From: Betaproteobacteria bacterium
GTDB lineage: Bacteria; Pseudomonadota; Gammaproteobacteria; Burkholderiales; Burkholderiaceae_C
Direction of reading: 5' to 3'
DNA: 13,530 nt
Assembly: GCA_009923895.1 (NCBI GenBank)
Contig: RFSP01000024.1
Span: 1-13,530, forward strand
This document shows positions 1 to 6,770 of this stretch, piece by piece (within the stretch, counting starts at the first letter, position 1; each line of letters starts with the position of its first letter). A model generated the notes under the pieces. The model was not told the DNA's origin, made no database searches, and was given only the letters and a program-made list of their open reading frames with translations. A program made the translations under genes and the position numbers.

Positions 1-26
1 ACGTGCCCAAGCGTGCTGGAGTCAGA

Positions 27-395
27 ATGTCAAATCCTTGTCCCAAGCCTGAAGCCGCATCGACTTTTTTGCGGTTTGTGAACCTCTTGCATGCCATTCG
101 GCAATTGCCTTCTTTTCCCACGCTGGACCCCGTAGAAGAACGCTTGCTGCACGAACTGGGGGCTTTGTGGCATGAGGGTCAGAAGGTGACGGTGTTGCAG
201 GCCATGGAGCTCGGTGCTGCCGGCTCATCGTCGACGGTGCATCGCCGACTCAAGGGGCTGCGTCGCAAGGGCATGATCGATCTCAAAGCCGATGACGTCG
301 ATGGGCGCGTCCGCTACGTCGTGAGCACGGCAGAGGCCACCCATTATTTCCAGAAGCTGGGTCAGTTCATGTGCGAGGCCACGTCCAAGCGCTGA
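27..395 (+). CDS. MarR-like winged-helix transcriptional regulator
   Basis: A 122-residue protein that looks like a one-domain winged-helix DNA-binding protein. The segment starting LDPVEERLLHEL leads into a helix-turn-helix whose recognition helix is around SSSTVHRRLKGLRRKGMI, followed by a wing containing DGRVRYVVST. This arrangement matches small MarR-like regulators common in Burkholderiales. I chose the ATG at 27 because GGAG lies 5 bases upstream (18-21); an in-frame GTG at position 3 would add eight residues but has no visible upstream context in this window. There is no obvious ligand-binding domain, so what it senses is unknown. It converges on the Nudix gene, and the two coding regions overlap by 34 bp at their 3' ends. 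Its promoter is outside the window. The fold is fairly sure and the targets are unknown. Confidence 0.72.
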   Translation: MSNPCPKPEAASTFLRFVNLLHAIRQLPSFPTLDPVEERLLHELGALWHEGQKVTVLQAMELGAAGSSSTVHRRLKGLRRKGMIDLKADDVDGRVRYVVSTAEATHYFQKLGQFMCEATSKR

Positions 396-1216
396 GCTCC
401 CATCCCCGGCACGTGGAACCCGTGCCTGATCGCAAAATCGAGGGTGACCCAAGCGGCATCCACGGTCATCTCATCGGCCAGCGCGAGCCCAATGGCTTCT
501 TCCATCGGCAAGAGGCGCACTTCGGCCACTTCGCCATCTTGGTTGCGCGGGATCACCCCTGCCTCCAGGGCCAGATCAAACACATGGAGCCGCTCCCACT
601 GACGTCCCTCGGGCACGTCGCGGTCGAGCTCCAAGACGCTGGCTTTGCGCAGACCCGCCATTTGCAATGGTTGCAAGCCGGCTTCCTCCCAACCCTCTCG
701 AATGACCGTCTCCTGGGGTGACTGACCCCAAGGCACGCCACCGCCGATCAGGTTGTCTTGTTTGCCAGGGTCGGTGGCTTTGCTCAAGGATCGGCGTGCC
801 ACCCACATCTGGGCCGGGCGGCCTGGTTCTCCTTCGACATAGCCGTTGCAGTGGGCGCCCAGCGTGAGCGTGCCCCAAAACCGGGCCGAGGCCCGCTCCA
901 TGCGGGCCAAGACTTCATCGCAGGCGGGGTCCCAAAGTGCAAAGGGCTCATCGCGCCAGGCCACAATGAGCCCCAAGTCCCGCAGGCTCGCATTCATCAC
1001 CGTCATGGCCCTGGTGAGGTCGTCCCCACGGGGCGTGAGCACCACCCGATCGGGCAGCACCTGCACCCATTGCGGCCAGGCAGTAAGCGCCAGCAGGTGC
1101 TGCTCGGCCACCGATCCGACATGACGATGGGCCGCCACGAGCGGCCTGCGACGCTGCGTCTTGTGTCTTGCTTGCCGAAGACACGAGGGCCCAGCGACGC
1201 TGGCAAACGGGGTCAT
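362..1216 (-). CDS. Nudix hydrolase with DUF4743-type N-terminal region (thiamin diphosphate damage-control type)
   Basis: A 284-residue protein. The middle part (NGYVEGE...MWVARRSLSK...PGKQDNLIGGG) closely resembles the segment before the Nudix box in the DUF4743 family, which includes plant NUDX20/24-type proteins and the Nudix half of yeast Tnr3. The Nudix box lies at about residues 158-181 and ends in REGWEEAGL, so the metal-binding glutamates are present. The upstream Glu of the general Nudix consensus is Gln here, and that position is also not Glu in plant relatives as I recall them. Known relatives hydrolyse oxidised or otherwise damaged thiamin diphosphate to the monophosphate. I chose the ATG at 1216 because it gives an ATGA overlap with the stop of the upstream oxidoreductase gene; a start at 1258 would give a 46-bp overlap. 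Coupling to a thiamin-dependent enzyme supports the damage-control role, but the substrate is inferred. Confidence 0.82.
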   Translation of the reverse strand: MTPFASVAGPSCLRQARHKTQRRRPLVAAHRHVGSVAEQHLLALTAWPQWVQVLPDRVVLTPRGDDLTRAMTVMNASLRDLGLIVAWRDEPFALWDPACDEVLARMERASARFWGTLTLGAHCNGYVEGEPGRPAQMWVARRSLSKATDPGKQDNLIGGGVPWGQSPQETVIREGWEEAGLQPLQMAGLRKASVLELDRDVPEGRQWERLHVFDLALEAGVIPRNQDGEVAEVRLLPMEEAIGLALADEMTVDAAWVTLDFAIRHGFHVPGMGAQRLDVASHMN

Positions 1217-4200
1217 GCGCTTCGGGGTGAAGTGGCTGAAGTGTTCAAGGCCCGCCATTGTGCAAGCAGCGTGTCAAACTTGTGCCTGGCCGCGGATTGG
1301 TAACGCTCCTTCACATGGCCGAACCCGCGAATGTCTTGCGCGATGCGGGCGATGTCGCAAGCCAGGTCCAGCCGGTCGGCTGTCAGCTGCGACATCACCA
1401 TCTCCAGCGCCTGTTGATAGTCGACGATCCATTGCCGCTCGCAGCGGCGCTCTGCGGTGTAGCCAAATGGGTCGAAGGCGGTACCTCTCAAGCCTTTGAG
1501 GTGGGCCAGCAGGGCCAAGGCAGGTCGGATCCACGGACCGAAGGCCCGCTTTTGCAATTCGCCTTTGTCATTGCGCTTGGAAAACGCGGGGGGCGCCAGA
1601 TGGTGCACCACCCGGTAATCGCCCTCGAAAAGACCGGCGATGCGCTGGGCAAAGGCCGGATCGGTGTGCAAACGGGCCACCTCGTATTCATCTTTGTAGG
1701 CCATGAGTTTGAACAGGTTGTGAGCCACCGCTTCACTCAGCCGTGTGCCTTGGCCCACGCCCTGGGCTTCGGCTTGGCGCACGCGCTGCACAAAGCTGCG
1801 ATAGCGCTCGGCGTAGGCGGCGTTCTGATAGGCCTGCAGGAACTGCACGCGCCGCTCCACCAGCTCATCCAATGAGGGCTTCTTCACAAACTCAATGACC
1901 TGTCGCGCTTGAAACAGCGCGCGCACGGCGCTCAAGTCGTGTGCACACCGCCGGCCCCATTCAAAGGCCGCCTGATTGTTTTGCACCTGCACACCATTGA
2001 GTTCAATGGCCCGCATGAGCGACGCGTGGCTCAGCGGCACCTGACCTTTTTGCCAGGCATAGCCCAGCATCATCGGATTGGTATAGATGGAGTCGCCCAG
2101 CAGCTGGACGGCCACTTCTTCGGCGTCGAAAGCGCCGATGGCTTGTGGGCCCACGACGGCCTGAAGCGCCGTCTCGCAGCGCGCTTGCGGAAACTCCCAA
2201 TCGGCATTTTGAAGCAGTGCGGCCGTGGGCGTGCCGTGCGTGTTGAGCGCCACATAGGTGCGACCCGATTGCATCACCGACAGCGTGGCGCGGTTCGCTG
2301 CCACGATGGTGTCGCACCCAATGACCAGGTTGGCCTTGGCCGTGTCCACCTTGGTGGAAAAAAGCCGCTCGGGCCGTTGAGCAATCTGCACATGGCTCCA
2401 GGTGGCGCCGCCCTTTTGCGCCAGACCGCCCGCATCTTGCGTGACGATGCCTTTGCCATCCAAATGGGCCGCCATGCCCAGGAGCTGCCCGATGGTGATC
2501 ACTCCCGTGCCGCCCACACCTCCTACCACGATGCCCCAAGCTTCTTCGCAGTCGGGCAGCACCGGCTCTGGAACCGCGGGCATGGTCACGCCGGTCTTGG
2601 GTGAGGGGGCCGCTTTTTTCAGGGTCCCTCCTTCCACGGTGACAAAGCTGGGGCAAAACCCTTTGAGGCAAGAAAAGTCTTTGTTGCAGGTGCTTTGGTT
2701 GACACGCCGCTTGCGGCCGAATTCGGTGGAGACCGTCTCTACCGACAAGCAATTGCTTTGGACCGAGCAGTCGCCGCAGCCTTCGCACACGGCTTCGTTG
2801 ATGAGCACGGTCTTGGCCGGTGTGGCCATCTTGCCGCGCTTGCGGCGGCGGCGCTTTTCCGTGGCGCAGGTCTGGTCATAGATGAGCGCGGTGCATCCGG
2901 GCACCTCTCTGAGGTGACGCTGCACGGCGTCGAGCTCATCGCGGTGTCGTACGGTGACACCGGGCGCCAAGCCGGTCACGCCATCGTATTTTTCGGGCTC
3001 GTCGGTGACGACCACAATCTGCCGCACACCTTCAGCTTCCAGCTCGCGGGTCATGGCCGGGACGCCGAGCGTGCCGTCCACGGGCTGGCCGCCCGTCATG
3101 GCCACCGCATCGTTGAAGAGAATCTTGTAGGTGATATTGACTTTGGCAGCAATGGCTTGCCGGACGGCCAAGAGCCCAGAGTGGTAGTAGGTGCCGTCAC
3201 CCAAATTCGCAAAAATGTGCGTGTCTTTGCTAAAGGGCGCTTGTCCCACCCAGCTCACCCCTTCGCCCCCCATTTGACTGAAGGTCACCGTGCTGCGATT
3301 CATCCAGGTGGCCATGAAATGACAGCCGATGCCGGCGACGGCGCGGGAGCCTTCTGGCACGCGGGTGCTGGTGTTGTGCGGGCAACCCGAGCAGAACCAA
3401 GGCGTGCGCTCGACGCTTTGGGCGGTCGCTGCGGCGAGGCTTTGTTCTTTGGCTGCAATGACGGCCAACCGGGCGTCCATGCGCTGTGCGATGTCGGCAG
3501 GCACGCCCAATTTCTTCAGTCGGCTGGCAATGGCTTTGGCAATGATCGACGGGGAGAGGTCGGCCTTGGCCCGCAGCAAGGTGTTATCGCTCGGGTTGGG
3601 CATGCTCCACTCGCCACCGGATGCGTCTCCTTCCTGTTCGTTGAACTTGCCCAAGACGTTGGGACGCACATCGGGGCGCCAGTTGTAGAGCTCTTCTTTC
3701 AGCTGGTATTCAATGATCTGGCGCTTTTCTTCAATGACCAAGATCTCTTGCAAGCCGGAGGCGAAGTCGCGCGTGATGGTGGCTTCCAGCGGCCAGACGA
3801 CGTTGACCTTGTGCACACGCACGCCCAATTGGCGGCACACCTCGTCGCTCAATCCCAGGTCGGACAAGGCTTGGCGGGTGTCGTTGAAGGCCTTGCCGCT
3901 GGCGATCAGGCCCAAACGGTCGTGAGGCCCTTCCACCACGTTGTAGTTCAAGCGGTTGGCGCGGACATAAGCCAGCGCCGCGTACCACTTGTAGTCCATC
4001 AAACGGGCTTCTTGATCCAACGCGGTGTCGGGCCATCGCATGTGCACGCCGCCCGCAGGCATGACAAAGTCTTGGGGCAAAACAATCTGCACCCGGTCGG
4101 GGTCCACGATCACGCTGGAGGACGACTCCACCACCTCTTGGATGGTTTTCAGCCCCGTCCAGACGCCGGAAAAGCGGCTCATGGCCCAGGCGTGCAAGCC

Positions 4201-4779
4201 CATGTCCAAGATGCCTTGCACATCTGAAGGAAAGAACACCGGAAATCCGCAGGCCTTGAAGATGTGGTCGCTTTGGTGGGCGGCCGTGCTGCTCTTGGCC
4301 ACGTGGTCATCGCCTGCCACGGCAATGACGCCACCATGGGCGCTCGTGCCAGCCATGTTGGCGTGCTTGAACACATCGCTGCAGCGGTCCACGCCCGGCC
4401 CTTTGCCATACCAAAGGCCGAACACGCCATCGAACTTTTTCGATTGCGGATACAGGTCGAGCATTTGAGTGCCCCACACGGCCGTGGCGGCCAGCTCTTC
4501 ATTGACACCCGGCTGAAAGACCACCTGTTGCGCGGCCAGGTGCTTTTGCGCTTGCCACAGGGCTTGGTCGTAACCGCCCAGGGGGCTGCCGCGGTAGCCG
4601 CTGACGAAGCCCGCTGTTTGCAGCCCATTTGCCGCATCCCGGGCGCGTTGCAGCATGGGCAAACGCACGAGCGCTTGGACGCCGCTCATGAACGCACGCC
4701 CTCGCTCCAGGGCGTACTTGTCATCGAGCGTGACTTGTTCGAGGGCCAAGCGGACAGATTCGGGCAGTGGTGCGTTCAT
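1213..4779 (-). CDS. Fused indolepyruvate ferredoxin oxidoreductase (alpha/beta plus gamma domains)
   Basis: A 1188-residue enzyme of the 2-ketoacid:acceptor oxidoreductase superfamily, expected to convert arylpyruvates (indolepyruvate, phenylpyruvate, 4-hydroxyphenylpyruvate) to arylacetyl-CoA with CO2 release during aromatic amino acid breakdown. In order: an N-terminal pyrimidine-binding domain (GFVSGYRGSPLGGYD near 57-71); CSGCPHN (Cys463, Cys466) with GIGCH (Cys486); a thiamin diphosphate motif starting LGDGTYYHSG (526) and ending FNDAVAMTGGQ (565); a basic linker KRRRRKR (642-648); a ferredoxin-like cysteine cluster (665, 668, 671, 677, then 698, 704, 709); a gamma domain beginning GIVVGGVGGTGV (749); and a long C-terminal DUF6537-like region. 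Length and fusion are normal for the proteobacterial form. A GAGGGAAG Shine-Dalgarno sequence (4786-4793) supports the start. It overlaps the Nudix gene by ATGA and faces an Lrp/AsnC gene. The exact ketoacid cannot be told from sequence. Confidence 0.95.
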   Translation of the reverse strand: MNAPLPESVRLALEQVTLDDKYALERGRAFMSGVQALVRLPMLQRARDAANGLQTAGFVSGYRGSPLGGYDQALWQAQKHLAAQQVVFQPGVNEELAATAVWGTQMLDLYPQSKKFDGVFGLWYGKGPGVDRCSDVFKHANMAGTSAHGGVIAVAGDDHVAKSSTAAHQSDHIFKACGFPVFFPSDVQGILDMGLHAWAMSRFSGVWTGLKTIQEVVESSSSVIVDPDRVQIVLPQDFVMPAGGVHMRWPDTALDQEARLMDYKWYAALAYVRANRLNYNVVEGPHDRLGLIASGKAFNDTRQALSDLGLSDEVCRQLGVRVHKVNVVWPLEATITRDFASGLQEILVIEEKRQIIEYQLKEELYNWRPDVRPNVLGKFNEQEGDASGGEWSMPNPSDNTLLRAKADLSPSIIAKAIASRLKKLGVPADIAQRMDARLAVIAAKEQSLAAATAQSVERTPWFCSGCPHNTSTRVPEGSRAVAGIGCHFMATWMNRSTVTFSQMGGEGVSWVGQAPFSKDTHIFANLGDGTYYHSGLLAVRQAIAAKVNITYKILFNDAVAMTGGQPVDGTLGVPAMTRELEAEGVRQIVVVTDEPEKYDGVTGLAPGVTVRHRDELDAVQRHLREVPGCTALIYDQTCATEKRRRRKRGKMATPAKTVLINEAVCEGCGDCSVQSNCLSVETVSTEFGRKRRVNQSTCNKDFSCLKGFCPSFVTVEGGTLKKAAPSPKTGVTMPAVPEPVLPDCEEAWGIVVGGVGGTGVITIGQLLGMAAHLDGKGIVTQDAGGLAQKGGATWSHVQIAQRPERLFSTKVDTAKANLVIGCDTIVAANRATLSVMQSGRTYVALNTHGTPTAALLQNADWEFPQARCETALQAVVGPQAIGAFDAEEVAVQLLGDSIYTNPMMLGYAWQKGQVPLSHASLMRAIELNGVQVQNNQAAFEWGRRCAHDLSAVRALFQARQVIEFVKKPSLDELVERRVQFLQAYQNAAYAERYRSFVQRVRQAEAQGVGQGTRLSEAVAHNLFKLMAYKDEYEVARLHTDPAFAQRIAGLFEGDYRVVHHLAPPAFSKRNDKGELQKRAFGPWIRPALALLAHLKGLRGTAFDPFGYTAERRCERQWIVDYQQALEMVMSQLTADRLDLACDIARIAQDIRGFGHVKERYQSAARHKFDTLLAQWRALNTSATSPRSA

Positions 4780-4924
4780 GGCAGGCTTCCCTCAAGACGT
4801 GACGATTGGGACCACACAGGTTGCGCAAGTGTAGGGATCTGGCCGCCATATGTCTTTTCTTTTCGTGCCCTTAAATGCATACTTAAAGAAATAATTTTTC
4901 TCAAATGATTGAGTCAAAGAAAAC
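4780..4924. promoter_or_regulatory. Divergent control region between the oxidoreductase and lrp-like genes
   Basis: This 145-bp gap carries an A+T-rich core unlike the surrounding coding DNA. Within it are a direct repeat CTTAAA at 4870-4875 and 4882-4887 (12-bp period), an inverted repeat AGAAA/TTTCT at 4887-4901, and an inverted repeat CTCAA-ATGA-TTGAG at 4900-4913. Lrp/AsnC proteins typically bind several A+T-rich degenerate palindromes near their own gene, so this is a good candidate operator cluster. On the minus strand TTGAGA (4904-4899) and TATGCA (4881-4876) are 17 bp apart and could be the -35 and -10 of the oxidoreductase operon; the -10 match is poor. I could not place a convincing plus-strand promoter for the regulator. 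Operator and promoter assignments are inference. Confidence 0.45.
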
Positions 4925-5536
4925 ATGGCGCTCAAAAAACCCAATACCGGGAAATCCCTAGGACGTGTGGCCGCGCGGATCGGGGAGCCCTCTGCACCCG
5001 ATGAGGCCTCCTTGGGTCTTGATCGATACGACATCGCCATCCTGGGCGAGTTGCAACGCGACGCCCGGCTTTCCAATTTGGATCTGGCGGCGCGCATTGG
5101 GCTGTCCCCCGCACCCACCTGGCGTCGGGTGCGCCGACTGGAGGAGCAGGGCTACATCACGGGCTACCGCGCCGAGATCGACCGGCGCAAGATCGGGCTT
5201 GGGGTGCTGGCCTTTATGCGGGTGGATGCGGAGCGCAACACCGGTCGCGCCACGCGCGCGCTGGAAGACGCCATCCGAAAGCTGCCCGAGGTCATTGCCT
5301 GCCACTACATCAGTGGCACCGGGACGTTTGAGTTGCAGGTCATGGCCACCGACTTGGACGCCTTTTCTCGATTTTCATTGCAGACCTTGCTCAACCTGCC
5401 CCACGTCAAAGACGTGCACACCAGCTTTTCTCTGGGAGAGGTGAAGTCGGGGGGTGCCTTGCCCCTGGGTCATTTGCAGGCGACGCGCGTCAGAGACCGC
5501 AAGGACGGGAGGGGTTATGTGGCTGCTGTTGCTTGA
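4925..5536 (+). CDS. Lrp/AsnC family transcriptional regulator
   Basis: A 203-residue regulator. The AsnC-type helix-turn-helix covers about residues 32-78 (LDRYDIAILGELQRDARLSN followed by LAARIGLSPAPTWRRVRRLE and a GYITGY turn). A RAM/ligand-binding domain follows to about residue 175, with ISGTGTFELQVM as the turn that usually shapes the effector pocket. An N-terminal extension of about 30 residues and a C-terminal tail of about 25 make it longer than a typical 150-165-residue Lrp protein. The ATG at 4925 is the only ATG before the helix-turn-helix, but its Shine-Dalgarno is weak, so a shorter protein is possible. Divergent placement next to the fused oxidoreductase is the usual arrangement in proteobacteria and suggests it controls aromatic amino acid breakdown in response to an amino acid. 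The last 20 bp overlap the next small gene. Confidence 0.9.
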   Translation: MALKKPNTGKSLGRVAARIGEPSAPDEASLGLDRYDIAILGELQRDARLSNLDLAARIGLSPAPTWRRVRRLEEQGYITGYRAEIDRRKIGLGVLAFMRVDAERNTGRATRALEDAIRKLPEVIACHYISGTGTFELQVMATDLDAFSRFSLQTLLNLPHVKDVHTSFSLGEVKSGGALPLGHLQATRVRDRKDGRGYVAAVA

Positions 5537-5657
5537 GGCCTTGGCCGCCTTGGCGGTGTTGCTCTTTCTGGTCTGGTGGACCATGTTTGCCGGGCGCTCA
5601 AAAGGGGAAAGTCCCGAGCGCGGCGGCGCTGACAAGAAGCAAGACGGCCCACTTTGA
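5517..5657 (+). CDS. Small single-pass membrane protein
   Basis: A 46-residue product starting MWLLLLEALAALAVLLFLVW and continuing WTMFAGRSKGE. Residues 2 to about 24 form one strong hydrophobic helix, followed by a polar, charged tail (GRSKGESPERGGADKKQDG). Purine-rich sequence (AAGGA at 5501-5505 and GGGAGGGG at 5507-5514) sits just before the ATG. The gene starts inside the last codons of the lrp-like gene and overlaps its end by 20 bp, so it is probably co-transcribed and perhaps translationally coupled. Basic residues after the helix suggest a cytoplasmic C-terminus by the positive-inside rule. I do not recognise a named family or function. The strongly non-random hydrophobic composition and good initiation signal argue that it is real. 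Confidence 0.62.
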   Translation: MWLLLLEALAALAVLLFLVWWTMFAGRSKGESPERGGADKKQDGPL

Positions 5658-5673
5658 GCGCAACGAACGCTCA
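5655..5673. terminator. Short stem at convergent stops, possible bidirectional terminator
   Basis: TGAGCG (5655-5660) and CGCTCA (5668-5673) form a perfect 6-bp stem around a 7-base loop. The left arm contains the stop of the small membrane protein gene and the right arm overlaps the stop of apaG on the other strand. There is no T-tract on either side, so intrinsic termination is doubtful. Confidence 0.3.
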
Positions 5674-6042
5674 GTGCAGGGCCTGTGATCGAACGAGTGC
5701 AAAGGCCGCAATGGGCGCTTCAAAGGGCCGAGCGTCCTCGGTCATGCAAAAGAAAGTGCCTTCCATCGACCCTTGCGCAGTGGCCAGGCGGGTCCAGCTG
5801 GTGTACTCAAAACTTTCACCCGGCTTGAGCACGGGCTGGTGACCCACCACCGCCAAGCCCCGGATTTCTTCCACGTTCCCCAAGGCGTCACTGACCAGCC
5901 AGCGCCGGGCCACCAGCTGGGCCGTCACGTCACCGGTGTTGCGCACGGTGATGGTGTAGGCAAAGGCGTGCGGCCCTTCGGGCTGAGAGTGCTCATCCAA
6001 GTACTCCACACGAACGCTGCAAGTGAATTCAGGGCGGCTCAT
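5671..6042 (-). CDS. apaG: ApaG protein (DUF525 / ApaG domain)
   Basis: A 123-residue protein covering the whole ApaG domain, an immunoglobulin-like beta fold. Recognisable segments are the N-terminal CSVRVEYL, then FAYTITVRNTGDVTAQLVARRW, then VVGHQPVLKPGESFEYTSW and GSMEGTFFCM toward the C-terminus. ApaG is widespread in proteobacteria; its cellular role is poorly defined and it has been linked to divalent cation or nucleotide-related phenotypes. Length matches the family (about 124-127). The open frame extends upstream to 6330, but that part is shadow coding opposite rpe. The ATG at 6042 fits the family N-terminus. No Shine-Dalgarno sequence lies ahead of it, and the palindrome at 6048-6061 begins 5 bases upstream, so the mRNA may be leaderless. 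Confidence 0.93.
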   Translation of the reverse strand: MSRPEFTCSVRVEYLDEHSQPEGPHAFAYTITVRNTGDVTAQLVARRWLVSDALGNVEEIRGLAVVGHQPVLKPGESFEYTSWTRLATAQGSMEGTFFCMTEDARPFEAPIAAFALVRSQALH

Positions 6043-6047
6043 GCGAA

Positions 6048-6061
6048 GGATTCTAGAATCC
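6048..6061. promoter_or_regulatory. Palindromic bidirectional -10 element between apaG and rpe
   Basis: GGATTCTAGAATCC is a perfect 14-bp palindrome within the 23-bp gap between two divergent start codons. It carries TAGAAT on both strands (6054-6059 plus, 6055-6050 minus), which matches the sigma-70 -10 consensus in five of six positions. Counting about seven bases downstream places transcription starts at about 6066 and 6043, at or next to each start codon. No -35 hexamer is convincing on either side and neither gene has a Shine-Dalgarno sequence. Confidence 0.5.
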
Positions 6062-6065
6062 CCCC

Positions 6066-6770
6066 ATGAATGCCGCCTCCACCTACCGCATTGCCCCTTC
6101 CATCTTGTCGGCTGACTTTGCCCGCTTGGGTGAGGAGGTTCGCGCTGTCTTGGCTGCAGGGGCCGATTGGATTCACTTTGATGTGATGGACAACCACTAC
6201 GTGCCCAATTTGACTTTTGGGCCCATGGTGTGCGAGGCGCTTCGCGCCCATGCGGTGCGGCCCGACGGGTCTCGCGCCCCCATCGATGTGCATCTGATGG
6301 TGCAACCGGTGGACGCTTTGGCCAGCGCATTTGCCAAGGCCGGTGCCGATCTCATCAGTTTCCACCCCGATGCCAGCACCCACGTGGACCGCACCTTGCA
6401 GCTCATACGTGCAGAAGGGTGCAAGGCGGGCTTGGTGTTCAACCCAGCCATGCCGCTGGATGTGCTGGAGTGGGTGATCGACAAAGTCGACCTGGTGTTG
6501 ATCATGAGCGTCAACCCCGGTTTTGGTGGGCAGAGCTTCATTGGCTCAGCCCTGGGCAAGGTGGCGCAAGCGCGCCGGCTCATCGACGCTGAGCGCCAAC
6601 GTTCAGGCCGAGACATTGCCTTGCAGGTGGATGGTGGCATCAAGGTCGACAACATCCAGGCCGTGGCCAAAGCTGGCGCCGACACGTTTGTGGCCGGCAG
6701 CGCGATTTTTGGCCAAAAGGACTATGCCTCGGTGATCGCGGCCATGCGCCATCAGTTGGCCCAAGTGTGA
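6066..6770 (+). CDS. rpe: Ribulose-phosphate 3-epimerase
   Basis: A 234-residue cytoplasmic TIM-barrel enzyme that interconverts D-ribulose 5-phosphate and D-xylulose 5-phosphate in the pentose phosphate pathway and, where present, the Calvin cycle. The family signatures are all present: IAPSILSADFARL (Ser12), HFDVMDNHYVPN (His37, catalytic Asp39), DVHLMV (His76), MSVNPGFGGQ, and VDGGIK (catalytic Asp189), with a phosphate-binding AGSAIFG. Length is normal. The ATG follows a run of C with no Shine-Dalgarno sequence, consistent with a leaderless start from the palindrome just upstream. Its stop overlaps the GTG start of the next gene (GTGA), linking it to a peptide-binding protein rather than to gph, a common downstream neighbour of rpe in proteobacteria. 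Confidence 0.97.
   Translation: MNAASTYRIAPSILSADFARLGEEVRAVLAAGADWIHFDVMDNHYVPNLTFGPMVCEALRAHAVRPDGSRAPIDVHLMVQPVDALASAFAKAGADLISFHPDASTHVDRTLQLIRAEGCKAGLVFNPAMPLDVLEWVIDKVDLVLIMSVNPGFGGQSFIGSALGKVAQARRLIDAERQRSGRDIALQVDGGIKVDNIQAVAKAGADTFVAGSAIFGQKDYASVIAAMRHQLAQV

Noticed and set aside
1217..1258. Longer Nudix protein starting at 1258
   Set aside because: The ATG at 1216 gives a standard ATGA overlap with the upstream stop; the extra 14 residues would come from sequence inside the oxidoreductase coding region.
2695..4227. A 510-codon open frame on the plus strand opposite the indolepyruvate oxidoreductase gene
   Set aside because: It mirrors a clearly conserved enzyme on the other strand, shows no domain, and has the His/Gly/Ala/Arg-rich composition typical of antisense frames in GC-rich DNA.
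6043..6330. N-terminal extension of ApaG to 219 residues
   Set aside because: The extra 96 codons lie opposite rpe, have low-complexity Arg/Pro composition and do not belong to the ApaG family; the ATG at 6042 gives the normal length.
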